Positions 5,283-6,253 of a stretch of 6,253 bases of DNA are shown here, one piece after another; positions within the stretch are counted from its first letter, which is position 1; each line of letters starts with the position of its first letter. A program made the position numbers and the translations under genes. Source of the DNA: Patescibacteria group bacterium UBA6102 (lineage in GTDB: Bacteria; Patescibacteriota; Minisyncoccia; Minisyncoccales; UBA5738); contig DIWQ01000034.1 in the NCBI GenBank assembly GCA_002423555.1, forward strand, positions 1 to 6,253, read 5' to 3'. The notes beneath the pieces are model-generated. The model had not been told where the DNA came from. It worked only from the letters and a program-made list of their open reading frames with translations, and did not search any database.

Positions 5283-6253
5283 ATGGATAAAACCAATCTT
5301 TCAATTGTAATAGTCAATCATAATGCGCGGCAACTGTTGCGCCAGTGTTTGGAATCAATAAAAAACGCCAATATAAAATCGTCTCACGAAATTATCGTCG
5401 TTGACAACAATTCCCGCGATGGCAGCCAAAAAATGTTAAAAGAGGAATTCGGCGGCGTTATCCGTATTCTGAACAATGAAAATCTTTTCTTTGGAAAAGC
5501 CAACAACCAGGGCGCGCGAATCAGCCGGGGGAAATATATTCTGTTTCTGAATCCCGACACGATTGTAATGCCCGATTCCATTGATACAATGGTTAAGTTC
5601 CTTGAAGATAACCCAAAAGTATGGGGCGTTGGTCCTAAGCTTTGCAATCTTGACGGCACTGTCCAATACGGTTTTTACCGCAAATTTCCTTCGGTCATCT
5701 CATTGTTGCTTTTTTACACTCCGTTGATGGCAATTTCCAAAAAATCAAAATTCTTGCGCCAAAATTTTTTTGAAGATATGGATTTTTCAAAAGCGAAAGA
5801 AGTTCAGCAACCGCCCGGCGCCGCTCTCTTGGTAAGGCGGGAAATAATTGATAAAATCGGCGGCTATTTTGATGAAGATTTCCACATTTGGTATGAAGAC
5901 GTTGATCTGGCTTTTCGCGTCAAAAAAGCCGGCGGCCGGCTTTATGTTGTTCCCGAAGCCGAAATCCGGCATGTTGGCGGCCACAGTTTCACGCCTTTTA
6001 AAATGCTTGACCGCCGTTTGCAATTTTTATCAAGTTTGAAGCTATTTCTGAAAAAACACAGAGGCGCGCTGGTCGGCAAGATGTTTTTTTTGTTTGTTTA
6101 CTTTGGCGCTTTGGTTCTTGCTTCTTACCATATCATCACCGCTCCCTTCGTGTTGGGATTTGCGTTTAACGATTTTTCAAATAAAAAAAGATTGCAATTT
6201 GAAAAAATCAACGATTTAATCCGATTTTTGTTTTCCTGGCAAAAAGAGTGGAA
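5283..6253 (+). CDS. Glycosyltransferase family 2, rhamnosyltransferase-like (3' end outside window)
   Basis: The frame is open from ATG 5283 to the right edge (323 complete codons, no stop). The GT-A fold is clear: SIVIVNHN (7-14), the nucleotide-binding IIVVDNNSRDGS (37-48), the conserved FGKANNQG (70-77), the NPDT motif (90-93) in place of a classic DxD, and the acceptor/catalytic region PPGAALLVRR (177-186) … GGYFDEDFHIWYEDVDLAFRV (193-213), where the ED motif is Glu205-Asp206. This pattern is typical of the WbbL-type rhamnosyltransferase branch of GT2, though the donor is not proven. Basic residues (FLKKHRGALVGK, 255-266) and a hydrophobic stretch (about 267-296) near the C-terminus suggest membrane attachment, as expected for addition of a sugar to a lipid-linked glycan on the cytoplasmic face. 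ATG 5283 is the only start in frame after the MITE; ATGs at 5272 and 5276 are in other frames and soon meet stops. A weak purine stretch (GGATGGA, 5274-5280) precedes the start. Confidence 0.88.
   Translation, partial: MDKTNLSIVIVNHNARQLLRQCLESIKNANIKSSHEIIVVDNNSRDGSQKMLKEEFGGVIRILNNENLFFGKANNQGARISRGKYILFLNPDTIVMPDSIDTMVKFLEDNPKVWGVGPKLCNLDGTVQYGFYRKFPSVISLLLFYTPLMAISKKSKFLRQNFFEDMDFSKAKEVQQPPGAALLVRREIIDKIGGYFDEDFHIWYEDVDLAFRVKKAGGRLYVVPEAEIRHVGGHSFTPFKMLDRRLQFLSSLKLFLKKHRGALVGKMFFLFVYFGALVLASYHIITAPFVLGFAFNDFSNKKRLQFEKINDLIRFLFSWQKEW

Noticed and set aside
5436..5666. Antisense frames opposite the glycosyltransferase (5384-5659, 5436-5666, 5787-6023) and the + frame at 5848-6039
   Set aside because: The region is covered by a continuous GT2 reading frame with all its motifs from 5283 to the window end.

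Overview
The window is a 6.25 kb stretch of bacterial DNA of moderate GC content with every recognisable gene on the + strand. It starts inside a P-type cation ATPase gene and then runs into a surface-polysaccharide (O-antigen or similar glycan) cluster that continues past the right edge. TGA acts as a normal stop at 1148-1150 and 1968-1970, so a UGA-recoded code is excluded. Genes are tightly packed, often touching or overlapping, and almost none has a Shine-Dalgarno sequence. Together with the base composition and protein style, this would suit a Candidate Phyla Radiation (Patescibacteria, Parcubacteria-like) genome. That placement is an inference and is not proven by any single marker here.

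Layout: (1) 2-1150, C-terminal part of a P2-type cation-transporting ATPase. (2) 1170-1178, a good extended -10 promoter element in the short gap before the cluster. (3) 1209-1970 and 1978-2703, the membrane and ATP-binding subunits of a Wzm/Wzt-type polysaccharide ABC exporter. (4) 2693-2873, a 181 bp imperfect palindrome filling the gap. (5) 2885-3874, an RmlB-like NDP-glucose 4,6-dehydratase. (6) 3859-4263, a small metal-binding cupin of the sugar epimerase/CapF C-terminal type. (7) 4264-5106, a SAM-dependent methyltransferase. (8) 5104-5264, a 161 bp MITE-like element with 22 bp perfect terminal inverted repeats and a 5 bp ATAAA target duplication. (9) 5283 to the right edge, a GT2 glycosyltransferase, incomplete.

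The cluster reads as a unit. The dehydratase, cupin and methyltransferase would make or decorate a 6-deoxysugar, the glycosyltransferase would add a sugar to a lipid-linked glycan, and Wzm/Wzt would export the finished chain across the cytoplasmic membrane.

The most unusual content is the pair of long palindromic, non-coding elements. Each begins at the extreme 3' end of a gene and supplies that gene's stop codon. For the second, the duplicated target lets the pre-insertion sequence be rebuilt: the methyltransferase would have ended six residues later and overlapped the glycosyltransferase start.
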